Of a stretch of 64,000 bases of DNA, positions 21,604-29,792 are shown in pieces. Below the pieces are notes generated by a model. It was not told the DNA's origin and did not search any database. It saw only the letters and a list, made by a program, of their open reading frames with translations. Every line of letters starts with the position of its first letter. Positions within the stretch are counted from its first letter, which is position 1. This DNA is from Uliginosibacterium paludis. GTDB taxonomy: Bacteria > Pseudomonadota > Gammaproteobacteria > Burkholderiales > Rhodocyclaceae. Made by a program: the position numbers and the translations under genes. The stretch covers positions 930,001 through 994,000 of the forward strand of contig NZ_JBDIVF010000001.1 of assembly GCF_039631355.1 (NCBI RefSeq), written 5' to 3'.

Positions 21604-22362
21604 ATGAACGGCTCCGATCGCTTCGTCGCCCTTTTCATTGATGCCGACAACGCTCCCGCCAGCCATGTCGACGTGATCCTCAACGAACTGGCGGGCTTCG
21701 GTACCGTCAGCATCCGCCGCGCCTATGGCAACTGGAAGGGCGAGCGGCTCAGCTCCTGGGAAAAGCTGCTGCATGAATATGCTATCCAGCCCATCCAGCA
21801 GTTCGACCTGACCAAGGGGAAAAACGCGACCGACATGGCGCTGGCCATCGATGCGATGGATGCCCTCTATTCGCGCCGGGTCGACGTGTTCGCGCTGGTG
21901 TCTTCCGACTCGGACTTCACGCCACTGGCCACGCGCCTGCAGGCCGACGGCAAGACCGTCGTCGGCTTCGGCGAGCGCAAGACGCCCTCACCCTTCGTCA
22001 ATGCCTGCTCGAAGTTCCTCTATCTTGACCGGGAAGAAACGCCGCGCGACAGCAGCGAAGACGCCAGCATCAGCGTCCGGAAATGGGGCGCCAAGGAACT
22101 CAAGGGCGATGCCAAGCTCATCACCCTGCTGCGCAACGCCGTGCTCTCGGCCGAGAGCGATGACGGCTGGTCGCCGCTGGCCCGGGTCGGCAGCCTGATC
22201 GGCAATCAGGCCTCTTTCGACTCGCGCAACTACGGCTACAAGAAGCTGGCCGACATCTTCCGCGCCATCGATCTCTTCGAGCTGGAGCAGCGCAAAGGGC
22301 GCGGCCTGTGCATCCGGGACCGCCGCAGGGCGAAGACCGGCTCAGGCAGCAGCCAGACCTGA
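21604..22362 (+). CDS. NYN (PIN-like nuclease) plus OST-HTH/LOTUS protein
   Basis: Predicted RNA-binding nuclease-like protein (252 aa). The N-terminal NYN domain (about 6-145) carries the acidic site residues: D13 and D15 in FIDADN, Asp in KNATDMALAID, and SSDSDFTPL. The C-terminal OST-HTH/LOTUS domain (about 165-240) carries GWSPLARVGSLI and NYGYKKLADIF. This pairing is known from the LabA/DUF88 family and, in animals, from MARF1-like proteins; the bacterial substrate is unknown. Its last 21 bases overlap the convergent cinA gene. Confidence 0.88.
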   Translation: MNGSDRFVALFIDADNAPASHVDVILNELAGFGTVSIRRAYGNWKGERLSSWEKLLHEYAIQPIQQFDLTKGKNATDMALAIDAMDALYSRRVDVFALVSSDSDFTPLATRLQADGKTVVGFGERKTPSPFVNACSKFLYLDREETPRDSSEDASISVRKWGAKELKGDAKLITLLRNAVLSAESDDGWSPLARVGSLIGNQASFDSRNYGYKKLADIFRAIDLFELEQRKGRGLCIRDRRRAKTGSGSSQT

Positions 22363-22830
22363 AACGCCTTCAAGCGCGACGCGAACCGCCGCCGCACGCA
22401 CAGCCTGCCGGTCGCCGTCAAAGTGGCGGGTCACGCATGTTGCCGGATAGCCCCGGCGCTGCCAGCCAAAGCAGACCGTACCGACCGGTTTGTCCGGCGT
22501 TCCGCCGCCGGGCCCGGCAATGCCGGACACCGCAAGCGCGACATGCGCCACCGACTTCAGCAGGGCGCCCGCCAGCATCTCGCGCACGGTTTCCTCGCTG
22601 ACGGCGCCATGCGCATGCAGCGTGAGCGGTGAAACCGCCAGCAGCTCGACCTTGGCCTCGTTCGAATAGGTCACGAAACCGCGATCGAACCAGGCGCTGG
22701 AGCCGGCAATCGCCGTCACCGCGCCGGCCACCAGGCCACCGGTGCAGGATTCCGCCGTCGTCAGCAGCCAGCGCCGCTGCGCGAGCAGCGCACCGAGCTG
22801 ACGGGCCATGTCCTCGAATTCATCGCTCAT
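22342..22830 (-). CDS. CinA C-terminal domain protein, NMN deamidase-type
   Basis: Stand-alone CinA C-terminal domain (162 aa), the family of PncC nicotinamide-mononucleotide amidohydrolase, which recycles NMN formed by DNA ligase. Motifs: LTTAESCTGGLVAGA near the N-terminus, GAVSEETV and AVSGIAGPGGGTPDKPVGTV in the middle. The ATG at 22830 gives the family-typical MSDEFEDMARQLG start; it overlaps the upstream HD gene by 11 bases. Terminal gene of the ribBX-to-cinA run. Confidence 0.92.
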   Translation of the reverse strand: MSDEFEDMARQLGALLAQRRWLLTTAESCTGGLVAGAVTAIAGSSAWFDRGFVTYSNEAKVELLAVSPLTLHAHGAVSEETVREMLAGALLKSVAHVALAVSGIAGPGGGTPDKPVGTVCFGWQRRGYPATCVTRHFDGDRQAVRAAAVRVALEGVSGLAAA

Positions 22831-23398
22831 GTCCTGCCTCCGCAAAATGTTGTTCCAGCCGCGGTCGCAGCAAGGCCCAGACGCCCGGCAACACCTCTGC
22901 CACGCAACGGAGCCGGGCCAGCACCTGCTCGAGCCGCACGCCATGCTGGCGCCAGCTCAGACCGTCATGACTCAGGTTGTGCAGCACCGGCACCAGGCGA
23001 TCGAGCGCATTGGCATAGCGGGCCTCCGGCGTCTCGCAGGCTTCGAACTCTTCCCACAACTCGCGCAGCCGGCCCGATTCCGCGCCCGGCAAGGAACCGA
23101 GCAACTCAAGCAACGCCTGACGCTCGCGCGCTTCCGCCCCGGCGCGCGCCGCCGCATAGGCGAAGGTGTCACCGCAGCCGATCTCCGGCACATCATGCAT
23201 CAGCATCAATAAGGCCGTGTGACGGGCATCCACCGGGAAAGCGCACTCCGCCTCCATGAACAGCGCACAGAGCGCGCAGTGCCAGCTGTGCTCCGCGCTG
23301 TTTTCCGGACGATTCATGCCGGAAGGCAGGGTGCGCCGCTCCACCGCCTTGAGGCCGTCGAGCTTCAGGATGAAGTCGAGCCGGGCGGCAGTACTCAC
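22820..23398 (-). CDS. HD-domain hydrolase, YfbR/5'-nucleotidase-like
   Basis: Metal-dependent phosphohydrolase of the HD superfamily (192 aa). Ligand motifs ENSAEHSWH (near 33-41) and LMHDVPE (near 66-72) fit the YfbR/HDDC2-type 5'-deoxynucleotidases. The first ATG overlaps the pgpA stop (ATGA). Exact substrate is not evident. Confidence 0.85.
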   Translation of the reverse strand: MSTAARLDFILKLDGLKAVERRTLPSGMNRPENSAEHSWHCALCALFMEAECAFPVDARHTALLMLMHDVPEIGCGDTFAYAAARAGAEARERQALLELLGSLPGAESGRLRELWEEFEACETPEARYANALDRLVPVLHNLSHDGLSWRQHGVRLEQVLARLRCVAEVLPGVWALLRPRLEQHFAEAGHER

Positions 23399-23889
23399 GC
23401 CAGCACCCGGATGGCCAGCGCCATGAGCAGCAGCGTGTAGCCGGCCGCCAGCAGGTCATCGAACATCACGCCGAGGCCGTTCTTGAAGCGGCGGTCAGCC
23501 TGGCGGATGGGCCAGGGTTTGAGAATGTCAAAGAAGCGGAAGACCACCACGGCAGCCAGCTGCCACCACAGCGTGGCCGGCACGAAAAGCAGCACCAGCC
23601 ATACCGCCACGAACTCGTCCCAGACGATCGAACCGTGATCCACCTCGCCCAGCGCGGCGCCGGTTTTCGCGATACAGGCTGCACCGGTAAAAAAGGCGAT
23701 GACCAGCACGGCCAGCAGCAAGCCGGTCGGCAGCCCGGCCGGCAGCAGGGCGTACAGCCCCCAGGCCACGAAACTGCCCACCGTGCCCGGCGCCACCGGC
23801 GCCAGCCCGGCCCCGAAGCCCAGTGACACCAGGTGCGGCGGTTTGGAAAAAAGAAACGCAAGACCAGGACGATTGGAAACGGTATTCAT
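23395..23889 (-). CDS. pgpA: Phosphatidylglycerophosphatase A
   Basis: Inner-membrane phosphatase that converts phosphatidylglycerol phosphate to phosphatidylglycerol (164 aa). Conserved motifs GLAPVAPGTVGS (27-38), DHGSIVWDEFVAVW (about 84-97) and FDILKPWPI, plus about four hydrophobic segments, match PgpA. It commonly follows thiL, as here, across a 47-base gap. Confidence 0.94.
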   Translation of the reverse strand: MNTVSNRPGLAFLFSKPPHLVSLGFGAGLAPVAPGTVGSFVAWGLYALLPAGLPTGLLLAVLVIAFFTGAACIAKTGAALGEVDHGSIVWDEFVAVWLVLLFVPATLWWQLAAVVVFRFFDILKPWPIRQADRRFKNGLGVMFDDLLAAGYTLLLMALAIRVLA

Positions 23890-23936
23890 GGCATTACCGG
23901 AAACGGCCGACGCTCATCGGCGCGGCAAACGGAAAA

Positions 23937-24899
23937 TCAGGAAGCGCCGAAGTGATCGAAGCCCAGAGCCTCGACGCTCTCCGCCACACCATTGCCGCGC
24001 TGCAGCCACAGCCCCGGCTTGTCGAGAATGCGGCCGATGCGGTGCAGCGGCAGCTCGAGCTTGCGCGCCAGTGCCTCGATCTGGCCGCGCTGCTCACGCG
24101 GCACGGTAAACAGCAATTCGTAGTCGTCCCCGCCCGAGAGCAGGGCGCTCATCGCATGCTCGGTCCGGCGGCAGGCGGCCAGGAGTGGCGCAATCGGCAG
24201 ACTGGTTTCCTCAAGCACCGCGCCGACACCCGAGCGCTCGAGAATATGGGAGAGATCACCCAGCATGCCGTCGGAGACATCCAGCATCGCACTTGCCAGC
24301 CCGCGCAGCTTGATGCCCAGCGCGACACGGGGCATCGGGCGGTGGAGGCGCTCGACGCAGGACTCCTGCCAGCCGCTGACCAACTCGAGCCCGTCGCGGA
24401 GGTGCGCCAGTCCGAGGGCGGCCATGCCGGGCCAACCGGAAATCCAGATGTCATCGCCGTGACGGGCGCCATCCCGACGGATGGCTTCGCCGGCAGGCAG
24501 CTCGCCGAAGATCGTCGGGCACAGGTTGAGCGGACCACGGGTGGTGTCGCCTCCGACCCAATCCACCACATAGGCTTCGCAGCAATCACGGAAGCCGCGG
24601 GCGAGCAGATCGATCCAGGCCTCATCGGCCGCGGGCAGGGCAATCGCCAGCGTGATCCAGCGCGGCTCGGCCCCCATCGCGGCCATGTCGGAAATATTGA
24701 CCGCAGCAGCTTTCCAGCCAAGCAGGAAAGGATCGGCACCGGCAAAGAAATGGCGTCCCTCGACCAGCATGTCGGTCGAAATCGCGAGCTGCATGCCCGG
24801 GCGAGGCCGGATCAGCGCGGCGTCGTCCCCCGCCCCGAGCTCCGTGTGGCTGGTCGGCTGGTGGAAAAACCGCTGAATCAGTTCGAACTCGCCAGGCAT
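23937..24899 (-). CDS. thiL: Thiamine-monophosphate kinase
   Basis: Makes thiamine diphosphate from thiamine monophosphate (320 aa). AIR-synthase-like fold: GAGDDAALI (23-31), STDMLVEGRHF, GWKAAAVNISDMAAMGA, VGGDTTRGP, and SGGDDYELLFTVP in the C-terminal half. Start at ATG 24899. It sits between nusB and pgpA, a widely conserved order. Confidence 0.96.
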   Translation of the reverse strand: MPGEFELIQRFFHQPTSHTELGAGDDAALIRPRPGMQLAISTDMLVEGRHFFAGADPFLLGWKAAAVNISDMAAMGAEPRWITLAIALPAADEAWIDLLARGFRDCCEAYVVDWVGGDTTRGPLNLCPTIFGELPAGEAIRRDGARHGDDIWISGWPGMAALGLAHLRDGLELVSGWQESCVERLHRPMPRVALGIKLRGLASAMLDVSDGMLGDLSHILERSGVGAVLEETSLPIAPLLAACRRTEHAMSALLSGGDDYELLFTVPREQRGQIEALARKLELPLHRIGRILDKPGLWLQRGNGVAESVEALGFDHFGAS

Positions 24900-24989
24900 G
24901 GTGTCAGGCAGCAGGGCTCAAGGCGCACAAGGCCGCATGACCGGAAGCACGGCGTCTTCCGTTCCGGCAGCCGGTGCAAGCCGGGGCGC

Positions 24990-25457
24990 TCAGCCCTTTC
25001 TCCCCTTCTGCTTGGCGGCATGTTCGACTTCCGCGGCACGCACGGTGGGGGCGAATTTGTCGAGCACGCCATTGATGTAGCGGTGCCCGTCGGTGCCACC
25101 GAAGGCCTTGGCCAGCTCGATGGCTTCGTTGATCACGACGCGGTAGGGCGTCTCGATACGGTGGGTGAGTTCATACGCCCCGAGCAGCAGGATCGCCCGC
25201 TCGATCGGCGAAATCTCCGCCAGCGGGCGATCGACGAAGGCTTCGATGCTGGCTTCCAGCGCATCGGCGTTGTTGGCCGCTCCGCGCAGCAGGACGAGCG
25301 CCAGCGGCTTGTCAGCCCGCGCCCACTCTTCGCTCTCCTGCTCGAGGTGGTCTTCGATCACCGGCAGGGAGTTGCCGCTCATGCGCCATTCATAGAGGCC
25401 CTGCATGGCCACTTCGCGCGCCAGGCGGCGCGGGGTTTTCTTCTGTTCTTCGCTCAT
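24990..25457 (-). CDS. nusB: Transcription antitermination protein NusB
   Basis: RNA-binding antitermination factor needed for rRNA transcription (155 aa). All-helical NusB fold with RRLAREVAMQGLYEW at the N-terminus, ISPIERAILLLGAYEL in the middle and VINEAIELAKAFGG toward the end. The ATG at 25457 overlaps the ribH stop (ATGA), supporting this start over an upstream in-frame one. Confidence 0.95.
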   Translation of the reverse strand: MSEEQKKTPRRLAREVAMQGLYEWRMSGNSLPVIEDHLEQESEEWARADKPLALVLLRGAANNADALEASIEAFVDRPLAEISPIERAILLLGAYELTHRIETPYRVVINEAIELAKAFGGTDGHRYINGVLDKFAPTVRAAEVEHAAKQKGRKG

Positions 25458-25927
25458 GCGCGGATCGTCCTCAGCAGATTGGCCATTTCGATGGCGCACT
25501 CGGCGCATTCGCGCCCCTTGATTTCCATGCGGATTTCCGCCTGTTCATCGGTATTGGTGGTCAGCACTCCGTTGGCCACCGGAATGCCGGTGTCAAGCTG
25601 GACCTGGGTAATGCCGGAGGCCATTTCGTTGGACACGACCTCGAAGTGATAGGTGTCACCACGGATCACGGCGCCAAGCGCCACCATCGCATCGAAGCGC
25701 TTGGTCTGGGCCAGCGCCTGCAATGTCAGCGGCATTTCGAGCGCGCCGGGAACCTTGGTGACCAGAATGTCGGCTTCCGCGACGCCGTGTGCACGCAGCG
25801 TATCGAGGCAGCTGCCAAGCAGACCTTCGCCGATATTGGCGTTGAAACGGCCGGTCACGATGGCAATGCGCAGCCCCTTGCCTTCGAGGTTGGGCTGGAG
25901 CACGGAGATGTTTTCAAGACTGGGCAT
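25454..25927 (-). CDS. ribH: 6,7-dimethyl-8-ribityllumazine synthase
   Basis: Penultimate riboflavin enzyme, condensing DHBP with the ribitylamino-pyrimidine (157 aa). Motifs IVTGRFNANI, VPGALEMPLTLQ, GAVIRGDTYHFEVVSNE (with the catalytic His) and NGVLTTNT are intact. 15 bases after ribBX and coupled to nusB, forming the standard ribBX-ribH-nusB block. Confidence 0.96.
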   Translation of the reverse strand: MPSLENISVLQPNLEGKGLRIAIVTGRFNANIGEGLLGSCLDTLRAHGVAEADILVTKVPGALEMPLTLQALAQTKRFDAMVALGAVIRGDTYHFEVVSNEMASGITQVQLDTGIPVANGVLTTNTDEQAEIRMEIKGRECAECAIEMANLLRTIRA

Positions 25928-25942
25928 GTTGAGCGTACCTGT

Positions 25943-27049
25943 TCAGGCGTCGGGTTCTTCGTAACCGGTCACTTCGAGTCCGAAGCCGGTCATGCTGGGA
26001 ATGCGGCGGGCGGTGGCCATGACGCGCATGCGGCCCACACCGAGATCGCGCAGGATCTGGGCGCCGATGCCGAAGAGGCGCGGATCCCATTTGGCGGCGG
26101 GCTTCGGCGCATCCTGCTTCACGCCCAGCGCAGCCAGCATTTCATCGGTGGTTTCGGGGCGGCGCAGCATGATCAGCACGCCGTGGCCAAAGGCCGCAAT
26201 GCGACGCAGTGCGTCATCGATCGGAAAGCTGTGGCGGCTGCCGGCAGGGTCGAGAAAATCAAGCACCGAAACCGGCTCATGCACGCGCACGAGCGTTTCG
26301 ACATCCGGCGTGAGCTCGCCCTTGTAGAGTGCGAGGTGCAGCTCGCCGGACGCGCGATCAGTGAAGGCTGCCAGACGGAACTCGCCGTGAGCGGTCTGCA
26401 CCGGCTTGTCGGCCACGCGCTCCACGAGCTTCTCGACTGCCGCCCGGTAGTGGATCAGGTCGCGAATCGCGCCGATCTTCAGCCCATGCTGCTCCGCAAA
26501 GGGAATCAGGTCGGGCAGGCGCGACATGCTGCCGTCTTCGTTCATGATCTCGCAGATCACCGAGGCGGGTTCAAGCCCGGCGAGACCTGCCAGATCGCAG
26601 CCGGCTTCGGTATGCCCGGCGCGCACCAGCACGCCTCCCGGGCGAGCCTGGATCGGGAAGACATGGCCCGGCTGCACGATGTCGGCCGGTCGGGCATTGC
26701 GCGCCACCGCTGCCTGCACGGTGCGCGCGCGGTCTGCAGCGGAAATGCCGGTCGTCACGCCTTCGGCCGCCTCGATGGAGACGGTGAAGGCGGTGGTGAA
26801 CTGGCTGCGGTTGTCACGCGCCATCGGGTTGAGGCCCAGCTGGCGGCAGCGCTCCTCGGTCAGCGTCAGGCAGATCAGACCCCGCGCATGACGGGCCATG
26901 AAGTTGATGGCCTCGGGCGTGACATGCTGCGCGGCAATGACGATATCGCCCTCGTTCTCGCGATCCTCGTCATCAATGAGGATCACCATCTTGCCCGCGC
27001 GGATGTCTTCGATGATGTCGCGGATGGGGGAAAGCTGTACGTTACTCAT
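25943..27049 (-). CDS. ribBX: 3,4-dihydroxy-2-butanone-4-phosphate synthase with inactive GTP cyclohydrolase-like domain
   Basis: Fusion protein (368 aa). The N-terminal RibB domain (about 1-205) is complete: DDEDRENEGDI (metal/substrate acidic loop), HARGLICL, GHTEAGCDLA. It makes the DHBP used by ribH. The C-terminal part (about 210-368) aligns with RibA but lacks the zinc-binding cysteine motif and the GSxRCDCG block, so it should not open GTP; this is the RibBX type known in other proteobacteria. The start ATG at 27049 matches the family. No FMN riboswitch was found upstream. Confidence 0.9.
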   Translation of the reverse strand: MSNVQLSPIRDIIEDIRAGKMVILIDDEDRENEGDIVIAAQHVTPEAINFMARHARGLICLTLTEERCRQLGLNPMARDNRSQFTTAFTVSIEAAEGVTTGISAADRARTVQAAVARNARPADIVQPGHVFPIQARPGGVLVRAGHTEAGCDLAGLAGLEPASVICEIMNEDGSMSRLPDLIPFAEQHGLKIGAIRDLIHYRAAVEKLVERVADKPVQTAHGEFRLAAFTDRASGELHLALYKGELTPDVETLVRVHEPVSVLDFLDPAGSRHSFPIDDALRRIAAFGHGVLIMLRRPETTDEMLAALGVKQDAPKPAAKWDPRLFGIGAQILRDLGVGRMRVMATARRIPSMTGFGLEVTGYEEPDA

Positions 27050-27432
27050 GACTGGTTTTCCATTCAGGCCCGCACGCGCCGTGCCGGACGCCGGAAAAGC
27101 CTGCCCGGCCGGCCCTGCACGGTACTGGCGCGGACGCGCCAGACGAAATTGACCGCGGGTTGATTGAAAAATGGCATCCCTGCACCCACTTGCTGGCGTG
27201 GCGACCGGACTCGGCGCGCGCGCCATCCCGCGAGGGATCGCACGCTGCGGCGCGGCCTGCAGCTGCGACGATTCCGGAAAACATGAAGGGAAGTACCATG
27301 GCTGGAAACGGAAGAACCGGATTTTACGCGAATCGCCGCATGCCCGCCGCTTTAAGACCGGCTCCTGCCGGATGGGTTACCATCCCATGCCCGGCAAGCC
27401 GCCCAACATTCCCCCGAGAAAAGAGGCTGTAA
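27050..27432. other. Divergent intergenic region ribBX/gshA
   Basis: 383 bases between divergent operons, presumably holding both promoters. The only clear element is an 18-base near-palindrome, CTGGCGCG-GA-CGCGCCAG (27125-27142), 76 bases upstream of the ribBX start. The open frames within it have no recognisable homology or coding signs and I do not call them. No FMN aptamer conserved blocks are seen on the ribBX strand. Confidence 0.6.
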
Positions 27433-28725
27433 ATGGTGCCGCATCTCACCACCGCCCTGTCCGGCCCGCTCCAGGAGCTGGAAAAACGTCTGCTTGGCAA
27501 CGCCACCCGCATCGAACAATGGTTCCGTTCGGAGTGGATCGAGCACACGCCCCCCTTCTACGGTTCGGTTGATCTGCGCAACAGCGGCTTCAAGCTGGCG
27601 CCCGTCGACATGAACCTGTTTCCCGGCGGCTTCAATAATCTGTCGGACGACTTCCTGCCCTTGTGCGTGCAGGCAGCCCACGCCGCGGTGGAGCGTCTTT
27701 GTCCGGATGCCAGCCGTCTGCTGCTCATCCCGGAAAACCATACCCGCAACCTGTTCTATCTGCAGAACGTAGCGCGCATCGCCAGCATCCTCGGGCTGAC
27801 CGGTCTGGAAGTGCGGATCGGCTCGCTGCTGCCGGACGTCACCGAGCCGACCCCGATCGAACTGCCTGACGGCAGCTCCCTGCTGCTGGAGCCGCTGGTG
27901 CGCCATGGCAACCGGCTCGGGCTCAAGGACTTCGACCCCTGCGCCGTGCTGCTCAACAATGATCTGTCCGCTGGTGCCCCGGCCCTCCTGCAGGGGCTTG
28001 AAGATCAGTGGCTGCTACCGCCGATCCATGCGGGCTGGGCCACCCGCCGCAAATCCAATCACTTTGCGGCCTATGACCAGGTCGCAGCGCGCTTTGCCCG
28101 CCTGCTCGATATCGACCCCTGGCTGGTCAATCCCTATTTCGGGCGTTGTGGCGAACTGAACTTCCACGACCGCACCGGCGAAGATTGCCTCGCCACCCAG
28201 GTCGATGCACTGCTCACGATGATCCGCCAGAAGTACGCCGAATACGGCATCAAGGAGACGCCCTTCGTGGTCGTTAAGGCAGACGCCGGCACCTACGGCA
28301 TGGGCGTGATGACGGTGCGTGACGCGTCCGAAGTCGTCGGACTCAATCGCAAGCAACGCAACAAGATGAGCGTCATCAAGGAAGGCCAGCAGGTCTCCGA
28401 AGTCATCATCCAGGAAGGCGTGCACACGCTGGAAACCGTCAATGGCGGCGTGGCCGAGCCGGTGGTGTACATGATGGATCACTATGTCGTGGGCGGCTTC
28501 TACCGTGTCCACGGTGAGCGCGGGCGCGACGAGAATCTCAACGCGCCGGGCATGCATTTCGAGCCGCTGGCTTTCGAAACCTGCTGCAACGTGCCGGACT
28601 GCAAGAAGTCGACCGACGCGCCCCCGAACCGCTTCTACGCTTACGGCGTCATCGCCCGGCTCGCCCTGCTCGCGGCCGCCGTCGAAATCGAACAGACCGC
28701 TCCGGCAGAACTGGCCTCGGCATGA
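27433..28725 (+). CDS. gshA: Glutamate-cysteine ligase (proteobacterial/T. ferrooxidans-type)
   Basis: First step of glutathione synthesis (430 aa). The sequence matches the GshA family found in many betaproteobacteria and Acidithiobacillus rather than the E. coli type: conserved FYGSVDLRNSGFKLAPVD, LIPENHTRN, VNPYFGRCGELNF, VVKADAGTYGMGVM and a Cys-rich C-terminal CCNVPDC segment. Start ATG at 27433. The stop overlaps gshB (ATGA), so both enzymes are made together. Confidence 0.94.
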   Translation: MVPHLTTALSGPLQELEKRLLGNATRIEQWFRSEWIEHTPPFYGSVDLRNSGFKLAPVDMNLFPGGFNNLSDDFLPLCVQAAHAAVERLCPDASRLLLIPENHTRNLFYLQNVARIASILGLTGLEVRIGSLLPDVTEPTPIELPDGSSLLLEPLVRHGNRLGLKDFDPCAVLLNNDLSAGAPALLQGLEDQWLLPPIHAGWATRRKSNHFAAYDQVAARFARLLDIDPWLVNPYFGRCGELNFHDRTGEDCLATQVDALLTMIRQKYAEYGIKETPFVVVKADAGTYGMGVMTVRDASEVVGLNRKQRNKMSVIKEGQQVSEVIIQEGVHTLETVNGGVAEPVVYMMDHYVVGGFYRVHGERGRDENLNAPGMHFEPLAFETCCNVPDCKKSTDAPPNRFYAYGVIARLALLAAAVEIEQTAPAELASA

Positions 28726-29663
28726 AGATCGCGTTCATCATCGATCCGCTTGACACGCTCAAGCCCTACAAGGACTCGAGCGTGGCCATGATGCGCGCCG
28801 CCCAGGCACGCGGCCACGCCCTCTTCACCATCCAGCGGGAATCGCTGGTGGTGCGCGACGGTCTGGTCAGCGCCCGCGCACTGCAGCTCAGCGTGAGCAC
28901 CGACAATCATCAGTGGTATGAGCCCGGCGGCGAGGCGCTCCTTCCGCTGACGCATTTCGATGCCGTGCTGATGCGTCAGGACCCGCCCTTCGACGCGGAG
29001 TATGTTGCCGCGACCTGGATTCTGGAGCGGGCCGTTGCCCAGGGCGCTCGGGTGTTCAACAATCCGCGCGCCATTCGTGACCATTCCGAGAAGGTCTCGA
29101 TCGCCGAGTTTCCGCAATTCACGCCGACCACACTGATCGCGCGCGAGGCCGCCAGCCTCAACGCGTTTATCGACGAACTCGGCGACACCATCCTGAAGCC
29201 GCTCGACGGCATGGGCGGCACCGGCATCTTCCGCGTCCGCAAGGAAGACCCGAACCGCAATGCCATCATCGAAACGCTGACCGCTGACGGCCAGCGCACG
29301 ATCATGGCCCAACGCTACCTGCCGCAGATCACGGAGGGCGACAAGCGGGTGCTGCTGGTCGGAGGCGAAGTGATGCCCTACACCCTGGCACGGATTCCGA
29401 TGGCCGGCGAAACACGAGGCAACCTTGCCGCAGGCGGCAAGGGTGTGGCCATGCCGATCACGCCACGCGAACAGGAAATCGCGACGGCCCTGGCACCCGT
29501 GCTCTGGGAGCGCGGACTCCTGCTTGTCGGGCTCGACATGATCGGAGGGCACCTGACCGAAATCAACGTGACCAGCCCGACCTGCATGGTGGAAATCGCC
29601 CAGCAGACCGGTTTCGACATCGCCCAGCGACTCATCGAGAAGCTCGAAACCCTGCCACGCTGA
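28722..29663 (+). CDS. gshB: Glutathione synthetase
   Basis: ATP-grasp ligase adding glycine to gamma-glutamylcysteine (313 aa). N-terminal MKIAFIIDPLDTLKPYKDSS, MRQDPPFD substrate motif near 86, ATP-grasp KPLDGMGGTGIFR (about 160-172), YLPQITEGDKRVLLVGGEV, and metal site EINVTSPTCMVEI near 284-296. A hairpin follows the stop. Confidence 0.97.
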   Translation: MKIAFIIDPLDTLKPYKDSSVAMMRAAQARGHALFTIQRESLVVRDGLVSARALQLSVSTDNHQWYEPGGEALLPLTHFDAVLMRQDPPFDAEYVAATWILERAVAQGARVFNNPRAIRDHSEKVSIAEFPQFTPTTLIAREAASLNAFIDELGDTILKPLDGMGGTGIFRVRKEDPNRNAIIETLTADGQRTIMAQRYLPQITEGDKRVLLVGGEVMPYTLARIPMAGETRGNLAAGGKGVAMPITPREQEIATALAPVLWERGLLLVGLDMIGGHLTEINVTSPTCMVEIAQQTGFDIAQRLIEKLETLPR

Positions 29664-29664
29664 G

Positions 29665-29704
29665 TAAGGGCAGCCCTGTCAGGTTTTGTCCTGCACCCTT
29701 ATTT
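29665..29704 (+). terminator. Candidate terminator after gshB
   Basis: TAAGGG-CAG arm and CTG-CACCCTTA arm pair with a 2-base bulge, followed by TTT. It starts one base after the gshB stop. Moderate quality. Confidence 0.45.
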
Positions 29705-29792
29705 GCGTACCGACGAAGGGGCGCGGCGTCAGTCCGGAATTTGACGCCCCGCATAATCAACTCATCCTTTCCACCTTCATGCGGCGGAATCA

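Noticed and set aside
27050..27300. FMN riboswitch upstream of ribBX
   Set aside because: The conserved FMN aptamer blocks are not found on the minus strand.
27160..27572. Two short plus-strand frames before gshA
   Set aside because: They run into gshA in other frames, have no ribosome-binding site or homology; region treated as promoter DNA.
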